Below are positions 24,338-26,528 of a stretch of 26,528 bases of DNA, in pieces (the stretch's first letter is position 1; each line of letters opens with the position of its first letter). A program made the position numbers and the translations under genes. The DNA is from Salinisphaeraceae bacterium UBA4764. Its GTDB lineage: Bacteria; Pseudomonadota; Gammaproteobacteria; Nevskiales; Salinisphaeraceae. The notes under the pieces are model-generated. The model worked only from the letters and a program-made list of their open reading frames with translations. It was not told where the DNA came from and made no database searches. The stretch is from positions 17,795-44,322 of the forward strand of contig DHHU01000051.1 in NCBI GenBank assembly GCA_002403445.1, written 5' to 3'.

Positions 24338-26500
24338 TTATTGAGTGGCAGCGACATAGAAACCACTTCCACGTTCTGCCAGGTCGCGCATCCGCCTTGT
24401 CGGCTCATAAAGCGGCCCCAGATTGCTGTAACGGTCGGCCGCGGCGCAGACATCATCTAGGCCACGCTGGTCGGCGTATTTCAACGCACCGCCACCTTGA
24501 AACGCGGGAAAACCAAGCCCCATCAGCAGCGCAGTGTCGATCTCATTGGGTGTGGCAACCACACCGGTTTCCAATACCCGCGCGGCTTCGATAACCATCG
24601 GAATCATGAGGCGATCGATGACTTCCTCTGACTCGACATCACGTGTTTGTGTCGAACGGTTTTCGCCTATCAATTCGTAAGCGGCTTCACTCGGGGAATT
24701 TTGCGGGCGACCTTTGTTGTCCTTACCGTAATCGTAATAACCGCCGCCTGATTTCTGGCCGAGCCGTCCCGCTGCCACAAGCGCGTCCATAGCGCTTTGA
24801 CTCGTCCGACTCATCCGATCCGGATACCCCTCGGCTAGGATCGACTCGACGTGTTGCGACGTATCCAGCCCCACTACATCCGACAGAAGCGCTGGTCCCA
24901 TCGGCCAGCCGAATCGCTCCATGATCTTGTCGACGATTACAAAGTCGGCGCCGTCATCAATAAGTGCTAAGAAGCCGAAGAAATACGGGAACAACACACG
25001 GTTGACCAGAAAACCGGGGCAATCACTGACCACGATCGGAGTCTTGCCAAGCCGGCGTGCCAGCGTTGTCACGGTGGCGATGGTGGCATCGCTGGTTTGG
25101 TGGCCGCGCACCACTTCCACCAGCGGCATTCGGTAAACCGGATTGAAAAAATGCATGCCAGCAAACTGGGCTGGCCGCTTGAGCGCAGTAGCCAGCGTAT
25201 CGATCGAAATACTGGAAGTATTCGAAGTCACCACGGCGGCCTCATCGAGTTCCGACTCAACTTCGGCCAACACCTTGTGTTTGAGCCTGAGATTTTCCGT
25301 CACGGCCTCAATCGCGAAATCAACGCCGCCGAATTCTGTGTAGCCCAGAGTCGTGCGCAGCCGCGCGAGTCCAGCCGTCAAATCCACCTGGTTCATTTTG
25401 CCGCGCTCGATGCCCTTGGCAAACAAGCGTGCAGCTTCATTGATAGCCTGGTCGAGTGCCTGGTCGTTTATGTCCTTGATCAGTGTCGTGATATGTTTTG
25501 AGACGGCTTGATATCCGATGCCGCCCCCCATGATGCCGGCGCCAACCACGGCCAGCCGATCGACGCGTTTCGCCTCGCAGCTTTGTGCCTTGATTTTTTT
25601 CTTGATCAATTGGTCGTTGATGAATAATTGGATCAAGGCTTCTGCAATCGGCGACTGTGCCAGTTCCACAAAGGCGTCGTGCTCGATTTCGAGCGCTGCA
25701 TCGCGGGATTCATCGGCCGCAGCTGCTATGGCCTCGATAGCCTTGATCGGAGCCGGATAATGGCTGCCGCTCTTGGCCAGCACGTAGGCTTTGGCTGTCT
25801 CGAAACTCAGGGCCGCATCCAACCGATCGAGTTTAAGTGGCGCGATTTTGTCTCCACGCCGTCCATGCCAGTCAAACTCACCGCTAATGGAACGCTGCAA
25901 TAAATCGTTCGCCGCATCGGTTAACGCGTCGCCGCCGACAACAGCGTCCACTATGCCGATGTCGCGGGCTTGGGCGGCGTCCCGATTGCGCCCATCGGCA
26001 ATCCATTCGATAGCATTGTCAGCACCGACCAACCTCGGGGCCCGTACCAGGCCTCCGAAACCCGGCAGAATGCCCAGACAAGTCTCGGGAAAACCGATTT
26101 GGGCATTGTCGACGGCCACGCGATAGTCGCAGGCAAGGGCCAACTCCAGTCCGCCTCCGAGGGCATACCCATTGATCGCGGCCACGCTAGGTGCATCGAT
26201 GTCTTCAAGTGCGTTAAAAACCGTATTGGCTTCGGCGACCCAAGCGCGTAGATCGGCTTTCGAGGCCCGAAATTTTTCACCAAACTCTCTGATATCGGCA
26301 CCGACAAAAAAATCATCACGCCCCGAGATAACAAGTAAACCTCGAAGTTGATCAACGCTCCGTAACCGGCCGAGACTTGCTTTAAGCTCGGATAACGTTG
26401 TGACATCGAACTTATTAACCCTCCCGGCACCGGCATCGAAACAAAGTGTGGCTACACCATGGTCAAAAGTCAGCGAGATCCGGTCTCCGTCGTAGCTCAT
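24338..26500 (-). CDS. fadB: Fatty-acid oxidation complex alpha subunit FadB
   Basis: FadB carries enoyl-CoA hydratase, 3-hydroxyacyl-CoA dehydrogenase and isomerase/epimerase activities of aerobic beta-oxidation and forms a complex with FadA. The N-terminal crotonase domain (about 1-190) keeps Glu119 (ALGGGLELAL) and Glu139 (FPETCLGILPGFGG) at the same numbers as E. coli. The dehydrogenase domain starts with the NAD loop VVGAGIMGGGIGYQ (about 318) and contains AGMHFFNPVYRMPLVEVV. A second C-terminal 3HCDH domain ends at AATQ. The 720-residue length is close to E. coli (729). It is the first gene of fadBA; only 28 bases upstream are in the window, so no FadR or PsrA site can be assessed. Confidence 0.97.
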   Translation of the reverse strand: MSYDGDRISLTFDHGVATLCFDAGAGRVNKFDVTTLSELKASLGRLRSVDQLRGLLVISGRDDFFVGADIREFGEKFRASKADLRAWVAEANTVFNALEDIDAPSVAAINGYALGGGLELALACDYRVAVDNAQIGFPETCLGILPGFGGLVRAPRLVGADNAIEWIADGRNRDAAQARDIGIVDAVVGGDALTDAANDLLQRSISGEFDWHGRRGDKIAPLKLDRLDAALSFETAKAYVLAKSGSHYPAPIKAIEAIAAAADESRDAALEIEHDAFVELAQSPIAEALIQLFINDQLIKKKIKAQSCEAKRVDRLAVVGAGIMGGGIGYQAVSKHITTLIKDINDQALDQAINEAARLFAKGIERGKMNQVDLTAGLARLRTTLGYTEFGGVDFAIEAVTENLRLKHKVLAEVESELDEAAVVTSNTSSISIDTLATALKRPAQFAGMHFFNPVYRMPLVEVVRGHQTSDATIATVTTLARRLGKTPIVVSDCPGFLVNRVLFPYFFGFLALIDDGADFVIVDKIMERFGWPMGPALLSDVVGLDTSQHVESILAEGYPDRMSRTSQSAMDALVAAGRLGQKSGGGYYDYGKDNKGRPQNSPSEAAYELIGENRSTQTRDVESEEVIDRLMIPMVIEAARVLETGVVATPNEIDTALLMGLGFPAFQGGGALKYADQRGLDDVCAAADRYSNLGPLYEPTRRMRDLAERGSGFYVAATQ

Positions 26501-26528
26501 CGGCTAGTCGTTCTTCGGTGGCGAGGGG

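Overview
The window looks like an ordinary chromosomal segment of a Gammaproteobacterium. The evidence is the divergent lolB / hemA-prfA-prmC arrangement with a tRNA-Gln behind lolB, a perM-hda pair, a waaA-plus-heptosyltransferase LPS core locus, and a fadBA beta-oxidation operon. I cannot fix the genus; a Salinisphaera-like or other deep-branching marine/halophilic lineage is only a guess. I see no phage, plasmid backbone, CRISPR array, toxin-antitoxin pair or defence cluster, and no convincing new multi-gene system.

Layout. 1-230: edge of the window and tRNA-Gln (minus). 228-691: a stretch without an intact gene where ispE is expected, holding what looks like a decayed ispE. 692-4750: lolB (minus), then the overlapping hemA-prfA-prmC operon (plus). 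4845-5864: NAD-type isocitrate dehydrogenase (minus), then a divergent intergenic region with operator-like repeats. 6055-9572 (plus): secreted L,D-transpeptidase, JAMM peptidase, proS and a lytic transglycosylase. 9578-11800: a dead IS21-family element with decayed istA and istB but recognisable ends. 11813-12418: wrbA, starting 12 bp after the element. 12450-15433 (minus): MFS transporter, PerM-like permease and hda. 15741-16943: an EAL phosphodiesterase with a YkuI-like C-terminal sensor domain. 17116-20765: LPS core genes (heptosyltransferase and GT4 on minus, waaA on plus). 21305-21469: tRNA-His and tRNA-Lys (minus). 21772-22797: DUF4892-OmpA envelope protein. 22872-26500: fadB and fadA (minus).

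Themes. Several loci concern the envelope: LolB inserts lipoproteins into the outer membrane, the heptosyltransferase/GT4/WaaA enzymes build the LPS core, the L,D-transpeptidase and lytic transglycosylase act on peptidoglycan, and the OmpA-like protein anchors to it. HemA, RF1 and PrmC form a functional couple in which PrmC methylates the RF1 GGQ loop. FadB and FadA are the two subunits of the fatty-acid oxidation complex.

Most worth a second look: the ispE remnant at its ancestral locus; the lolB reading frame whose lipoprotein signal peptide extends upstream of any normal start codon; the dead IS21 element whose right end abuts the wrbA ribosome-binding site; a 14-bp hairpin in an unusually long fadB-fadA spacer; and the cytosolic EAL-sensor protein.
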